A stretch of 64,000 nt of DNA, from contig NZ_VITV01000003.1 of assembly GCF_007828035.1 (NCBI RefSeq), positions 1 through 64,000 on the forward strand, given 5' to 3'. The notes below the pieces were generated by a model, which was given only the letters and a program-made list of their open reading frames with translations, was not told where the DNA came from and did not search any database. Of this stretch, positions 51,425 to 61,841 are shown piece by piece (the stretch's first letter is position 1; the number at the start of each line of letters is the position of its first letter). The translations under genes and the position numbers were made by a program. This DNA is from Nitrospirillum amazonense (GTDB lineage Bacteria; Pseudomonadota; Alphaproteobacteria; Azospirillales; Azospirillaceae).

Positions 51425-54073
51425 ATGCTGGACAAGACCTTCTCCCCCGCCGATGTCGAACGCAGCCGCTATGAGCGCTGGGAGCGCTCCGGCGCCTTCG
51501 CCGCCCATGTGGACAGCAACGCCCAGCCCTACACCATCATGATGCCGCCGCCCAACGTGACGGGCAGCCTGCACATGGGCCACGCACTGACTTTCACGCT
51601 GCAGGACCTGCTGATCCGCTATCACCGCATGAGCGGGCGCGACGCCCTGTGGCAGCCGGGCACGGACCACGCCGGCATCGCCACCCAGATGGTGGTGGAG
51701 CGCAACCTGGCCAAGGAAGGCAAGACGCGGGCCGAGATGGGCCGTGAGGCCTTCCTGCAGAAGGTCTGGGAGTGGAAGGCCGAGTCCGGCGGCACCATCA
51801 CCCGCCAGCTGCGCCGCCTGGGCGCCTCGCCCGATTGGTCGCGTGAGCGCTTCACCATGGATGAGGGGCTGAACGCCGCCGTCCGCAAGGTGTTTGTCGA
51901 GCTGTACCGCCAGGGCCTGATCTATCGCGACAAGCGCCTGGTGAACTGGGACCCCAAGCTGCACACCGCCATCTCCGACCTGGAGGTCGAGCAGAAGGAG
52001 GTGAAGGGCAGCCTGTGGTACTTCCGGTATCCGGTGGAAGGCATGGCGGACACCTTTATCACCGTTGCCACCACGCGGCCCGAGACCATGCTGGGCGACA
52101 CCGGCGTCGCCGTGCATCCGGACGATGAGCGCTACAAGGATCTGGTGGGCCGCCATGTCATCCTGCCCATCACCGGCCGCCGCATCCCCATCGTCGCCGA
52201 CGAGTATGCCGATCCGGAGACCGGCACCGGCGCGGTGAAGATCACCCCCGCCCATGACTTCAACGATTTCGAGGTGGGTAAGCGGCACAACCTGCCTATG
52301 ATCAACCTGTTCGACCGCGACGCGAAGCTGAACGAGCATGCGCCGGCCGAGTATCAGGGGCTGGATCGCTTCGCCGCCCGCAAGAAGGTGGTGGAGGAGA
52401 TCGAGGCCCTGGGCCTGCTGGAGAAGATCGACCCGCACACCCTGATGCAGCCGCACGGTGACCGCAGCGGCGTGGTCATCGAGCCCTGGCTGACCGACCA
52501 GTGGTATTGCGACGCCGTCACCCTGGCCAAGCCCGCGCTGGAGGCGGTGGAGCAGGGCAGGACCCAGTTCGTGCCCAAGCAGTGGGAAAACACCTATTAC
52601 GAGTGGATGCGCAACATCCAGCCGTGGTGCATCAGCCGCCAGCTGTGGTGGGGCCACCAGATCCCGGCGTGGTTCGGGCCGGACGGCAAGTTCTTCGTCG
52701 CCGAGACGGAGGCCGAAGCCCAGGCCGAGGCGGATGCCCATTACGGCGCCGCCACGCCCCTGACCCGCGACGCCGACGTGCTGGATACTTGGTTCTCGTC
52801 CGCCCTGTGGCCCTTCTCCACCCTGGGCTGGCCGGAGAAGACGCCGGAGCTGGCGCGCTATTACCCCGGCGATGTGCTGGTCACCGGCTTCGACATCATC
52901 TTCTTCTGGGTCGCCCGCATGATGATGATGGGCATCCACTTCATGGGCGACGTGCCCTTCCGCACCATCTACATCCACGCCCTGGTGCGGGATGAGAAGG
53001 GGCAGAAGATGTCGAAGTCCAAAGGCAACGTCATCGATCCGCTGGACCTTATCGACCAGTACGGCTGCGACGCCCTGCGCTTCACGCTGACCGCCATGGC
53101 GGCCCAGGGCCGCGACATCAAGCTGGCGACCTCGCGCGTCGAGGGCTACCGCAACTTCGCGACCAAGCTGTGGAACGCCGCACGCTACGCCCAGATGAAC
53201 CAGGTGGCGCCCGTCCCGGGTTTTGCCCCCACCGGCCTGACCCAGACGGTCAACCGCTGGATCGTGGGCGCCGTGGCCGACTGCGCGGCGCAGGTGACCG
53301 AGGCGCTGGAGGGCTATCGCTTCAATGATGCCGCCAACGCCCTGTACCACTTCGCCTGGGGCAGCTTCTGCGACTGGTACCTGGAATTCACCAAGCCCAT
53401 CCTGAACGGCGAGGATGAGGCGGCGAAGGCCGAGACCCGCGCCGTCACCGCCTGGGTGCTGGACCAGGTTCTTTATCTGCTGCACCCTATCATGCCCTTC
53501 CTGACGGAAGAGCTGTGGGAGAAGCTGGGCGAGGGCCAGCAGCGCGGCGACCTGATCACCGCCGCCTGGCCGCAGTACCCGGCCGCCTACAAGGACGCCG
53601 GCGCCCTGGCCGAGATGGACTGGGTGGTGCGCTTCATCTCCACCATCCGCACCATCCGGTCGGAAATGAACGTGCCGCCATCGGCCCAGTTGCCGCTGCT
53701 GGTGAAGGGCGCCGGGGCCGAGACGGCTGCGCGCCTGGGTACCCACCGCGACCTGGTCCTGAAGCTGGCCCGCCTGTCCGACATCACCCTGACGGAGGAG
53801 GCGCCGGCCACTGGCGCCGTGCAGGCGGTGGTGGATGAGGCGACCCTGGTCCTGCCCCTGGCGGACTTCATCGACCTGGCCAAGGAGAAGGCCCGCCTGG
53901 CCAAGGAAATCCAGAAGCTGGAGGGTGAGATCGCCAAGGTCGATGCCAAGCTGGGCAACCCCAACTTCGTGGACAAGGCCCCGCCCGAGGTGATTGAGGA
54001 ACAGCGCGAGCGCCGGGCCGAGGCCGACAGCACCCGTGCCAAGCTGGCCGAGGCGCTGTCTCGCCTGGGCTGA
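51425..54073 (+). CDS. valS: Valyl-tRNA synthetase
   Basis: An 882-residue class I enzyme that charges tRNA-Val. It has [21 protein letters not shown] (HIGH-type motif at residues 50-53), an editing domain (about 190-340) with [17 protein letters not shown], and KMSKSKGN (528-535). The C-terminal anticodon-binding region ends in a coiled-coil arm ([24 protein letters not shown]). The ATG at 51425 begins [12 protein letters not shown], as in relatives; the longer frame upstream overlaps popZ. The first bases of the leader contain the popZ terminator. Confidence 0.97.
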   Translation: MLDKTFSPADVERSRYERWERSGAFAAHVDSNAQPYTIMMPPPNVTGSLHMGHALTFTLQDLLIRYHRMSGRDALWQPGTDHAGIATQMVVERNLAKEGKTRAEMGREAFLQKVWEWKAESGGTITRQLRRLGASPDWSRERFTMDEGLNAAVRKVFVELYRQGLIYRDKRLVNWDPKLHTAISDLEVEQKEVKGSLWYFRYPVEGMADTFITVATTRPETMLGDTGVAVHPDDERYKDLVGRHVILPITGRRIPIVADEYADPETGTGAVKITPAHDFNDFEVGKRHNLPMINLFDRDAKLNEHAPAEYQGLDRFAARKKVVEEIEALGLLEKIDPHTLMQPHGDRSGVVIEPWLTDQWYCDAVTLAKPALEAVEQGRTQFVPKQWENTYYEWMRNIQPWCISRQLWWGHQIPAWFGPDGKFFVAETEAEAQAEADAHYGAATPLTRDADVLDTWFSSALWPFSTLGWPEKTPELARYYPGDVLVTGFDIIFFWVARMMMMGIHFMGDVPFRTIYIHALVRDEKGQKMSKSKGNVIDPLDLIDQYGCDALRFTLTAMAAQGRDIKLATSRVEGYRNFATKLWNAARYAQMNQVAPVPGFAPTGLTQTVNRWIVGAVADCAAQVTEALEGYRFNDAANALYHFAWGSFCDWYLEFTKPILNGEDEAAKAETRAVTAWVLDQVLYLLHPIMPFLTEELWEKLGEGQQRGDLITAAWPQYPAAYKDAGALAEMDWVVRFISTIRTIRSEMNVPPSAQLPLLVKGAGAETAARLGTHRDLVLKLARLSDITLTEEAPATGAVQAVVDEATLVLPLADFIDLAKEKARLAKEIQKLEGEIAKVDAKLGNPNFVDKAPPEVIEEQRERRAEADSTRAKLAEALSRLG

Positions 54074-54108
54074 TGCCGGGCTCGCCTGGGTAAGGATGAT
54101 GTGATGGA

Positions 54109-54143
54109 CGGCCGCCCCGGGAAAAGCCCCGGGGCGGCCGTTT
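54109..54143 (+). terminator. Rho-independent terminator of valS
   Basis: CGGCCGCCCCGGG (54109-54121) pairs perfectly with CCCGGGGCGGCCG (54128-54140) around AAAAGC and is followed by TTT. The T-tract is short but the stem is very stable. Confidence 0.7.
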
Positions 54144-54230
54144 GTCACATGGATGTATTCATTGGAATAATGCGACCTATGCGGGAGGTGCCGCGCAGGG
54201 CGGCGTCCTGATTCCCACCCTGAGGATGAA

Positions 54231-54746
54231 ATGACCGCTGGGCGTTGGACGGTGATGATGGCGGCCGTGGCCCTCGTGGCCGGTTGTGCGGTGCAGCATG
54301 TGCAGGTCATACCCGTCACCATGAACGGCGGCACGGCGCCCCGGCCGGCTGGTACGGTCGGCACGCCGGAAAAGGTCATGCTGACCCGCACCGTTCCCGT
54401 GGGACAGGAGCGCGAGCTGAATTTCTATCAGGGCCTGCATGAGGATTGCGCCCCGATTTCTGGCATCACGGTGGAAATCCTCACCGCGCCAGCCCACGGC
54501 ACCGCCAGCTTGCGCGATGGGACGGACTATCCGACCTTCCCCGCCGGCAATCCCCGCGCCGCCTGCAACAAGAAGGCCATGCCCGCCCAACAACTGTGGT
54601 ACCAGCCCGCCCCCGGCTATACCGGCGCGGACGTGCTGGAGGTGCAGGTTTTCTATCCCATGGGAACGGCCCAGAAACAGACCTACACCATCAACATTCA
54701 GGGCAACGTCCAGGGCGCTGCCCCGCCCAAGCCCATCGCACCTTGA
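54231..54746 (+). CDS. Putative lipoprotein of unknown function
   Basis: A 171-residue protein with a lipoprotein signal (LVAGC, Cys19). The mature part contains strands with a 'cadherin-like/Ig-like' pattern: RELNFYQGLHEDCAPISGITVEILTAPAHGTASLRDG ... YQPAPGYTGADVLEVQVFYPMG. The phrase 'P.hGT....g...Y.P.pgytG.D.....' is a known repeat in exported beta-sandwich proteins, but I cannot name the family. Two cysteines in the mature part (about 76 and 109) may form a disulphide. It stands alone between valS and a convergent membrane-protein gene. Confidence 0.8.
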   Translation: MTAGRWTVMMAAVALVAGCAVQHVQVIPVTMNGGTAPRPAGTVGTPEKVMLTRTVPVGQERELNFYQGLHEDCAPISGITVEILTAPAHGTASLRDGTDYPTFPAGNPRAACNKKAMPAQQLWYQPAPGYTGADVLEVQVFYPMGTAQKQTYTINIQGNVQGAAPPKPIAP

Positions 54747-54791
54747 GGATGGTGCCCGGTCGCGCCAGGGCCGCTTCAGGGGGCCCCCGCG

Positions 54792-55871
54792 TCAAGGTGC
54801 GAAGGGGCCGGGCGCTGCCGCCGTCGGCTTCTTCAGCCAGATGCCCGCCAGGGCCACGAAGGGGATCAGGTGCAACAGGGTGCGGGTCTCATTGGTCAGG
54901 CCCAAGGCCAGCACGGCCAGCACCTGCACCAGGACGAAGGCAGCAAGCGATAGGGCGCGGACGCCGTGCCGCTTCACCATCACCGCCGTCAGGCCCAGCA
55001 CCGTGGCCAGGTAGACGGGGATCAGAAGATCCAGCGACAGGCTGGGATCGGTGATCCAGTCGTAGAACTGGCCAAAATTCTCCCCCACCTGGATATGGAA
55101 ATAGGCGTCGAACGTGGTGGAGGATGACTTCTGAATGTCGCGGAAGATCTTATAGCCGACTTCTTCCTTCAGCAGCATCTTGCGCAGGAATTCGATAATG
55201 GCGAAGGCGGCGACGCTGCCCAGCAGGCCGGACGCCAGCCAGCGCCAGTCCGGCCGGCGCTTTTCCACCCATGCGTCGATGACGGCCTTGGCCATCATGT
55301 AGCCGCCGATGAACACGGCCGATTCGTGGTTGAAGCAGGCCACGCCCAGCAGGGCCAGGAAGGCCCACCACGGCGCCCGGGTCAGGACCAGCAGGTAAAA
55401 CACCGCCGTGGTCAACAGCAGCACGAAGTCCCAGATGTACAGCCAAGGCTTCGACATCAGCGCCATGAACAGGACATGCATGGCCAGCAAGGCCGTCCAG
55501 GCCTTCTGCCGTCCGTCCACTCGTTGGCTGGCCGCTCCCTGGCCGGCCGCCGCCTGGGCGGCGTAAAACAGGGCTAGGCCGGCACCGGTCAGGCCGAACA
55601 CGGCGACCACGGCGTGGGCGCTGGTCAGGTTCACGCCCGTAAGCTCGATCAGATGTTCCAGGAAGGGCGCCAGTACGCGCGACTGGAAGAAGCGCCAGTG
55701 CGGATAGCCTTGCAGCACCCCCACCTCAGCCTGCAGGTTCTGCAGCAGGTATTGATCGAAGAAGTGGACGATGTGGCGCCACTGCGCCACCGCCAGGATG
55801 AAGGCCGTGCCCGTGACCAGCAGGGCGTCCAGGTATTCCTCCCGATCGGCCCGCAAATCCAAACCACGCAT
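54792..55871 (-). CDS. Multipass membrane protein of unknown function
   Basis: A 359-residue protein with about nine hydrophobic segments, with a charged segment between residues about 200 and 270 (RRPDWRWLA, KEEVGYKIFRDIQKSSSTTFDAY). The shape and a few Asp/Glu/His residues in loops (HWRFFQSRVLAPFLEHL, FNHESAVFIGGYM) recall GT-C-type glycosyltransferases or EpsG-like proteins, but no decisive motif is visible. I chose the ATG at 55871 (MRGLDLRADREEYLDALLV); the frame extends upstream without a clear start. It is followed at the 5' side by gph on the same strand, 40 bases away. Confidence 0.7.
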   Translation of the reverse strand: MRGLDLRADREEYLDALLVTGTAFILAVAQWRHIVHFFDQYLLQNLQAEVGVLQGYPHWRFFQSRVLAPFLEHLIELTGVNLTSAHAVVAVFGLTGAGLALFYAAQAAAGQGAASQRVDGRQKAWTALLAMHVLFMALMSKPWLYIWDFVLLLTTAVFYLLVLTRAPWWAFLALLGVACFNHESAVFIGGYMMAKAVIDAWVEKRRPDWRWLASGLLGSVAAFAIIEFLRKMLLKEEVGYKIFRDIQKSSSTTFDAYFHIQVGENFGQFYDWITDPSLSLDLLIPVYLATVLGLTAVMVKRHGVRALSLAAFVLVQVLAVLALGLTNETRTLLHLIPFVALAGIWLKKPTAAAPGPFAP

Positions 55872-55911
55872 ATGCGACTTTCCCCAATAAGCCGGTGACG
55901 TCGGCCTGGTG

Positions 55912-56586
55912 TCACCCCGCCGCCAAATCCGCCAGGGCGGACGGCAGGTCGCGGAAATGATCCACCAACCGATCCGCCCCCAGTTGTTCCACGGGCATGC
56001 GCGGATAGCCATAGGTAACGCATACGACCTGGCAGCCGGCGGCGCGGCCGGCCGTCACGTCGTTGGCGCCGTCACCCACCATGATGGTTTTGCCGGGCGC
56101 GGCAGCCAGGTGGGCCATGGCGTGCAACAGCGGGCCGGGGTGCGGCTTGCGCGTCGGCAGGCTGTCGCCCCCGACCACGGCCTTGAAATAGGGGGCAAGG
56201 CCGATGGCCTCCAGCACCGCGTGGGTCGCCCGCTCCGGCTTGTTGGTCACCAGGGCCAGGGGGATGTCGGCACTCAACCGCGCCAGCGTCTCGGCCACGC
56301 CGGGGAAGACGCAGGACGGATCGGCCGGCAGGGACTCATAGATCGCCATGTAGCGGTCGGTCATGGCGGGGACCGAGTCGGGATCCAGCGGCCGGCCGAC
56401 GGCGGCGAAGGTGCGGGTCACCAGCATCGGGGCGCCGTCGCCGATGAACTGGTGCACCTGCGCCAGGTCCAGGTTGGGCAGGTTCTCCTCATCCAGCAGA
56501 CGGTTGATGCCGGTCAGGATGTCGGGCGCGCTGTCGATCAGCGTTCCGTCGAAGTCGAACAGGACGGCAGCGGGCATGAGGCTCAT
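55912..56586 (-). CDS. gph: Phosphoglycolate phosphatase (HAD family)
   Basis: A 224-residue HAD hydrolase. Motif I is VLFDFDGTLIDSAPDI (nucleophile Asp near residue 9), motif II is ALVTNKP, and motif III/IV is RKPHPGPLLHAMAHL ... MVGDGANDV. The form 'DFDGTLIDSAPDI' is typical of Gph, which removes 2-phosphoglycolate made by Rubisco oxygenation or DNA repair. The ATG at 56586 gives MSLMPAAVLFDFD; an ATG at 56577 gives MPAAVLF. The gene is divergent from glmU. Confidence 0.88.
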   Translation of the reverse strand: MSLMPAAVLFDFDGTLIDSAPDILTGINRLLDEENLPNLDLAQVHQFIGDGAPMLVTRTFAAVGRPLDPDSVPAMTDRYMAIYESLPADPSCVFPGVAETLARLSADIPLALVTNKPERATHAVLEAIGLAPYFKAVVGGDSLPTRKPHPGPLLHAMAHLAAAPGKTIMVGDGANDVTAGRAAGCQVVCVTYGYPRMPVEQLGADRLVDHFRDLPSALADLAAG

Positions 56587-56701
56587 GGGGCGGCATCCGG
56601 GCGATGGCGGTTTCGCGAGACACCATCGTTGTGGCAGTAAGGGGGCCTCGCTGGCAATGGCGTCGGGCTGGGGCTCATCCCATCTGACGACGTGTCGCGC
56701 C

Positions 56702-56737
56702 CCAAACAGTGCCGTGAATCCAAACAGTGCCGTGAAT
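56702..56737 (+). repeat. 18-base tandem duplication in the glmU leader
   Basis: CCAAACAGTGCCGTGAAT occurs twice head to tail with no difference (56702-56719, 56720-56737). The glmU ATG follows 13 bases later (56750). The duplication is probably a recent slippage event or a doubled binding site. Confidence 0.9.
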
Positions 56738-56749
56738 AAGGTTATCGCC

Positions 56750-58117
56750 ATGACCGCTCAGACGTCGACCGCCCTCGCTTGCATCGTGCTGGCCGCGGGC
56801 AAGGGCACCCGGATGAAGTCCGACCTGCCCAAGGTCCTGCACCCCATCGCCAATGAGCCCATGGTGGCCCATGTGTTGCGGGCGGCGTCGGCGCTGAACC
56901 CCGACCGGATCATCGTGGTGGTGGGCCCCGGGCAGGAGGACGTGGCCAAGGCCGTCGCGCCGCACGCCACCGTGCTGCAGCCCCAGCAGCTGGGCACGGC
57001 CGACGCGGTGAAAGCGGCGCGGGCGAGCCTGGGGGATTTCGATGGCGACGTGCTGGTGCTGTTCGGCGACACGCCCCTGGTGCGACCGGAGACGCTGTCC
57101 CTGCTGGTCCAAGCGCGGCGCGGCGCCGGCGATCCGGCTGTGGCGGTGCTGGGCATGCGTCCAAGCGATCCCGCCGCCTACGGCCGGTTGGTGCAGGACG
57201 AGGCCGGCGGCCTGACCAAGATCGTGGAATACCTGGACGCCACGCCGGCGGAGCGGGCCATCGGCCTGTGCAACGCCGGGCTGATGGCCTTCGATGGCCG
57301 CCGCCTGTGGGCCATCCTGGACGCCATCGGCAGCGCCAACGCCAAGGGTGAATACTACCTGACCGACGCCGTGGCCGTGGCCCGCGCCCAGGGCCATGCC
57401 TGCGCCGTGGCCGAGGGGGATCCGGCGGATGTGGAGGGCGTCAATTCCCGTGTCGAGCTGGCCAAGCTGGAAAAGCTGATGCAGGCCCGCCTGCGCCGCC
57501 AGGCCATGCTGAATGGCGCCACCCTGGCCGATCCGGATACGGTGTGGTTCTCCGCCGACACGGTGCTGGGCCGCGATGTCACCGTGGGCCAGAACGTGGT
57601 GTTCGGGCCCGGCGTGGTGGTGGAGGATGGCGTGACCATCCGTCCCTTCTGCCACCTGGAAGGTGTGGTGGTACGGCGCGACGCCATCATCGGTCCTTAT
57701 TCCCGCCTGCGCCCGGGGTCCGACATCGGCGCCGGCGCCCACGTCGGCAACTTCGTCGAGGTCAAGGCCTCCACCCTCGGGCAGGGCGCCAAGGCCAACC
57801 ACCTGGCCTATGTCGGCGACGCCGACATAGGGGAGGGGACCAACATCGGCGCCGGTGCCATCACCTGCAACTATGACGGCACCTTCAAGTACCGCACCCA
57901 GGTGGGCCGCAACGTCTTCGTCGGCACCAACGCCACCCTGGTGGCCCCGGTGAAGGTGGGCGACGGCGCCTTCATCGCCGGCGGCAGCACCATCACCGAG
58001 CCAGTGCCCGCCGACGCCCTGGCCATCGGCCGAGGCCGCCAAGTGGTGAAGGAAGGCTGGGCCGCCGCCTTCGCCGCATCTCAGAAGGCGCGCAAGGCGG
58101 CGCAGAAGAAGGGCTGA
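56750..58117 (+). CDS. glmU: Bifunctional GlmU (GlcNAc-1-P uridyltransferase / GlcN-1-P acetyltransferase)
   Basis: A 455-residue enzyme that makes UDP-GlcNAc for peptidoglycan and lipid A. The N-terminal pyrophosphorylase part has CIVLAAGKGTRMKSDLPKVLHPI (residues 11-33) and LGTADAVKAARA. The C-terminal left-handed beta-helix has the hexapeptide repeats and the active-site region GAGAITCNYDGTFKYRTQVGRNVFVGTNATLVAPVKVG. The ATG at 56750 is the family start; the frame is open further upstream across the tandem repeat without homology. The length is normal. Confidence 0.97.
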   Translation: MTAQTSTALACIVLAAGKGTRMKSDLPKVLHPIANEPMVAHVLRAASALNPDRIIVVVGPGQEDVAKAVAPHATVLQPQQLGTADAVKAARASLGDFDGDVLVLFGDTPLVRPETLSLLVQARRGAGDPAVAVLGMRPSDPAAYGRLVQDEAGGLTKIVEYLDATPAERAIGLCNAGLMAFDGRRLWAILDAIGSANAKGEYYLTDAVAVARAQGHACAVAEGDPADVEGVNSRVELAKLEKLMQARLRRQAMLNGATLADPDTVWFSADTVLGRDVTVGQNVVFGPGVVVEDGVTIRPFCHLEGVVVRRDAIIGPYSRLRPGSDIGAGAHVGNFVEVKASTLGQGAKANHLAYVGDADIGEGTNIGAGAITCNYDGTFKYRTQVGRNVFVGTNATLVAPVKVGDGAFIAGGSTITEPVPADALAIGRGRQVVKEGWAAAFAASQKARKAAQKKG

Positions 58118-58206
58118 GCGGGAAAGGGTTAGGCCGGGATGGCCCGGCTGGGCGATGATGGTATGGGACGAAGGATGGGTGCGGCGCGTTAACGACAGGG
58201 GGCGTC

Positions 58207-59934
58207 ATGCACAGGACGATGGCGGAGCCAGGCTGGCGGGAGCTTTATAAGCCCAAACTGGTCACGGTACTGCGTGAGGGGTACGGCCTGCGCGACCTGC
58301 GGGCCGACCTGGTGGCTGGCCTGACCGTGGCCATCGTGGCCTTGCCGCTGTCCATGGCCATCGCCATCGCCTCGGGCGTCACACCGGATCGGGGGCTGTA
58401 CACCGCCATCGTCGGCGGTTTCCTGGTTTCGCTGCTGGGCGGCAGCCGCTTCCAGATCGGCGGTCCGGCGGGGGCCTTCATCGTGCTGGTCGCCGCGTCG
58501 GTGGAGCGGCTGGGGGTGGAGGGCATGGCGCTGGCCGTGATCCTGTCCGGCCTGATCCTGATGGCCATCGGTGCCCTGCGCCTGGGGACCTTCATCAAGT
58601 ACATCCCCTATCCCGTCACAGTGGGCTTCACCGCCGGCATTGCCGTCATCATTGCGGCCAGCCAGGCGCGTGACCTGCTGGGCCTGACGCTGCCGGGCAA
58701 GGAGCCGGGGCCGCTCGTGCCCAAGCTGCTGGCTTTGGGGCAGGCCCTGCCCACGCTGAACCCCGCCGCCCTGGGCACGGCAGTGGCGACCATCGCCCTG
58801 ATCGTGCTGCTGCGGCGCTGGCGCCCGCAATGGCCCGTCCTGCTGATCGCGGTGGCGGCGGCCAGTGTGGCCGCGGCGGTTGCCCACCTGCCCGTCGAGA
58901 CCATCGGCACGCGCTTCGGCGGCATCCCGCGCAGCCTGCCGGCCCCCCATCTGCCGCCCCTGTCGCCGGACCTGGTGTTGGCGGTTTTGCCGGACGCGGT
59001 GTCCTTCGCGCTGCTGGGCGCCATCGAAAGCCTGCTGTCCGCCGTGGTGGCCGACGGCATGACCGGCCGGCGCCACCGCGCCAATGCCGAGCTGGTGGCG
59101 CAGGGTGTCGCCAACATCGCCAGTGCGCTCTGCGGCGGCATTTGCGTCACTGGCACCATCGCCCGCACGGCCACCAATGTGCGGGCCGGTGCGCGCGGGC
59201 CGGTGTCGGGCATGGCGCACGCCGTGTTCCTGGCGCTGTTCATGGCCGTGGCCGCCCCGCTGGCCAGCTATATCCCCCTGCCGGCGCTGGCGGCGGTGCT
59301 GGCGATCGTCGCCTGGAACATGGCGGAGAAGCATGCCTTCGGCCTGTTGCTGAGGGCGTCCTGGGGGGATGCCGCGGTGCTGTTGTCCACCTTCCTGCTG
59401 ACGATCCTGCGGGACCTGACGCTGGGCATCGTCGTGGGCTTCGCCACCGGGTCGCTGCTGTTCATCCACCGCATGGCCGGGACCCTGCGGATTGAGGGGG
59501 ACGCCCCCCTGGTGGCCCCCGACGTGGCCGATCACGCCGGCCCGCTGCCGGACCAACCCCAGACGCGCGACGACGACATCCTGGTGTTCCGCCTGTCCGG
59601 TGCGTTCTTTTTCGGGGCGGCGGCCGGCGTGTCCGCCCTGTTCGACCGCATCGCCGCCCGGCCGCGGGCTTACGTGCTGGACCTGACGGCGGTACCGCTG
59701 CTGGACTCCACGGCCGTCACCGTCATCGACGGGCTGGCTGCCAAGGCGCGCAAGCAGGGGGCGGTCGTGGCCATCGCCCTGGCCGATCCGGAGGCGCGGC
59801 GCCTGCTGCTGACCCAAGGCCTGAAGCCGCCACGGGTTCATGTCGGCCGTACCCTGGACCAGGCCCTGGTTCGAGTCCGCCGTGCCTTGGGCCGGCCGGG
59901 GGACCAGCCGGACACGGATCACGAAGCGGCCTGA
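58207..59934 (+). CDS. SulP-family anion transporter with STAS domain
   Basis: A 575-residue membrane transporter. Residues about 30-430 contain 10 or more membrane segments with the SulP signatures RADLVAGLTVAIVALPLSMAIAIASGVTPDRGLYTAIVGGFLVSLLGGSRFQIGGPAGAF and AIESLLSAVVADGMTGRRHRANAEL. The C-terminal STAS domain (about 455-565) has FRLSGAFFFGAAAGVSALFDRI and YVLDLTAVPLLDSTAVTVIDGL. Substrates of the family include sulphate, bicarbonate and dicarboxylates, and the sequence does not say which. It stands alone between glmU and gabD. Confidence 0.93.
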   Translation: MHRTMAEPGWRELYKPKLVTVLREGYGLRDLRADLVAGLTVAIVALPLSMAIAIASGVTPDRGLYTAIVGGFLVSLLGGSRFQIGGPAGAFIVLVAASVERLGVEGMALAVILSGLILMAIGALRLGTFIKYIPYPVTVGFTAGIAVIIAASQARDLLGLTLPGKEPGPLVPKLLALGQALPTLNPAALGTAVATIALIVLLRRWRPQWPVLLIAVAAASVAAAVAHLPVETIGTRFGGIPRSLPAPHLPPLSPDLVLAVLPDAVSFALLGAIESLLSAVVADGMTGRRHRANAELVAQGVANIASALCGGICVTGTIARTATNVRAGARGPVSGMAHAVFLALFMAVAAPLASYIPLPALAAVLAIVAWNMAEKHAFGLLLRASWGDAAVLLSTFLLTILRDLTLGIVVGFATGSLLFIHRMAGTLRIEGDAPLVAPDVADHAGPLPDQPQTRDDDILVFRLSGAFFFGAAAGVSALFDRIAARPRAYVLDLTAVPLLDSTAVTVIDGLAAKARKQGAVVAIALADPEARRLLLTQGLKPPRVHVGRTLDQALVRVRRALGRPGDQPDTDHEAA

Positions 59935-60123
59935 AACCCAAGATTTGGAAGACACAAGATCCGGATTTCATCCCAGCTGGGAACGCGGGCTGGGGGTGGG
60001 TGGTTGTGACCCGGCCGGGCGGGCAGCTGTGCCCGCCTGTAGCGGCCCCCTGCATTGCAACGCCCCCGGGTCCCGCTTACGTAAGACCCGTACCCCCAAG
60101 GCGGTTGTTACAAGAGGTTTGCC

Positions 60124-61635
60124 ATGGATACCCCCGTTCGCGCCCCCCACGGGCCCCTCATCCGCACGGCTCAGGCCCTTGGGCTGAAGGACCCCGGCCT
60201 GCTGCGGGACCAGGCCTACATCGGCGGGTCCTGGGTGGATGCCGATGACGGCGGCACCATCGACGTCGACAACCCGGCGACGGGTGAGGTCATCGGCACC
60301 ATCCCCGCCATGGGGGCCGCCGAGACGGCGCTGGCCATCAAGGCCGCCAACGCCGCCTGGGCCGGCTGGCGCGCCCGCACCGCCAAGGACCGTGCCGCCG
60401 TCATGCGCCGCTGGTTCGAGATGATCATGGCGGCGCAGGAGGATCTGGCCCGCATCATGACGGCGGAGCAGGGCAAGTCCCTGGCTGAATCGCGGGGCGA
60501 GGTCGCCTACGGCGCCAGCTTCATCGAATGGTTCGCGGAGGAAGGGAAGCGCGCCTACGGCGACACCGTCCCCAGCTTCGCCGGTGACAAGCGCATCGTG
60601 GTGGTGAAGGAGCCCATCGGCGTGGCCGCCGCCATCACCCCCTGGAACTTCCCCATCGCCATGATCACCCGCAAGGTGGGACCGGCCCTGGCCGCGGGCT
60701 GCCCCATCGTGGTGCGCCCATCGGAGGTGACGCCCTACAGCGCCCTGGCGCTGGCCGTGCTCGCGGAGCGGGCGGGCGTGCCGCCGGGTGTGCTGAGTGT
60801 GATCACCGGCCATCCCAAGCCCATCGGCGGGGAGATGACGTCCAACCCGCTGGTGCGCAAACTGTCCTTCACCGGGTCCACGCCCGTGGGCAAGCTGCTG
60901 ATGAAGCAGAGCGCCGACACGCTGAAGAAGCTGAGCCTGGAACTGGGCGGCAACGCGCCCTTCATCGTCTTCGACGACGCCGACCTGGACGCGGCGGTGG
61001 AGGGGGCCATGGCCTCCAAATACCGCAACGCCGGCCAGACCTGCGTCTGCGCCAACCGCATCCTGGTGCAGGATGGCGTCTACGAGGCGTTCGCCGCCCG
61101 CCTGGCGGAGGCCGTGGGCCGCCTGCGCGTGGGCAACGGCGCCGACAAGGACGTGACCACCGGCCCCCTGATCAATGCCGCCGCGGTGGAAAAGGCGGAG
61201 CGCCACATCGCCGACGCGGTGTCCAAGGGCGCCCGCGTGGCCATGGGCGGCCGCCGGCACGCCCTAGGCGGAAATTTCTTCGAGCCCACCCTGCTGCTGG
61301 ACGCCACGCCGGACATGATCCTGGCGCGCGAGGAAACCTTTGGCCCGGTGGCGCCGCTGTTCCGCTTCAAGGACGAGGCCGAGGCCATCCACATGGCCAA
61401 CGACACCGAGTTTGGCTTGGCCGCCTACTTCTACAGCCGCGACATCGGCCGCATCTGGCGGGTGGCGGAGGCCCTCGAATACGGCATGGTTGGCATCAAC
61501 GAGGGCATCATCTCCACCGAGGTGGCGCCCTTCGGCGGCGTGAAGCAGAGCGGCCTGGGCCGCGAGGGCTCCAAGTACGGCATCGAGGATTACCTGGTGG
61601 TGAAATACCTGCTGATGGGCGGCCTGAAGGCCTAA
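60124..61635 (+). CDS. gabD: NAD(P)-dependent succinate-semialdehyde dehydrogenase
   Basis: A 503-residue aldehyde dehydrogenase that oxidises succinate semialdehyde to succinate at the end of the GABA pathway. Visible motifs are AAAITPWNFPIAMITRKVGPALAAGCPIVVRPSE, FTGSTPVGKLLM, the general-base region LSLELGGNAPFIVFDDADLD, and the catalytic cysteine in NAGQTCVCANRILVQ. The second Cys two residues after the first matches the redox-switch pair known in GabD. The close match to GabD-type sequence near GRGSGYGIEDYLEVKYL (here GREGSKYGIEDYLVVKYLLMGG) supports the name. No operon partner is seen. Confidence 0.88.
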   Translation: MDTPVRAPHGPLIRTAQALGLKDPGLLRDQAYIGGSWVDADDGGTIDVDNPATGEVIGTIPAMGAAETALAIKAANAAWAGWRARTAKDRAAVMRRWFEMIMAAQEDLARIMTAEQGKSLAESRGEVAYGASFIEWFAEEGKRAYGDTVPSFAGDKRIVVVKEPIGVAAAITPWNFPIAMITRKVGPALAAGCPIVVRPSEVTPYSALALAVLAERAGVPPGVLSVITGHPKPIGGEMTSNPLVRKLSFTGSTPVGKLLMKQSADTLKKLSLELGGNAPFIVFDDADLDAAVEGAMASKYRNAGQTCVCANRILVQDGVYEAFAARLAEAVGRLRVGNGADKDVTTGPLINAAAVEKAERHIADAVSKGARVAMGGRRHALGGNFFEPTLLLDATPDMILAREETFGPVAPLFRFKDEAEAIHMANDTEFGLAAYFYSRDIGRIWRVAEALEYGMVGINEGIISTEVAPFGGVKQSGLGREGSKYGIEDYLVVKYLLMGGLKA

Positions 61636-61841
61636 GCCCCCACGAGCAGGTGGCGGGCTGCGGCGTGAGGTTCCCTCATGCCGCCTAGGCCCCGACCGGG
61701 GCCGCCGCAGCTTTCCGGGAAGCGTCAGCAGACTGGAAAGCGAGGAAGCCAAGCGGCCGGATGGCCGCGCCCGGCGCATGAGGGGGCTTTCGATCGATCC
61801 CGACCGAAAGCCTTACGGAATAGCTGTCATGTTACGGAATT

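Noticed and set aside
51371-54391. 1006-codon minus-strand frame over valS
   Set aside because: Shadow frame; valS carries the HIGH and KMSKS motifs on the plus strand.
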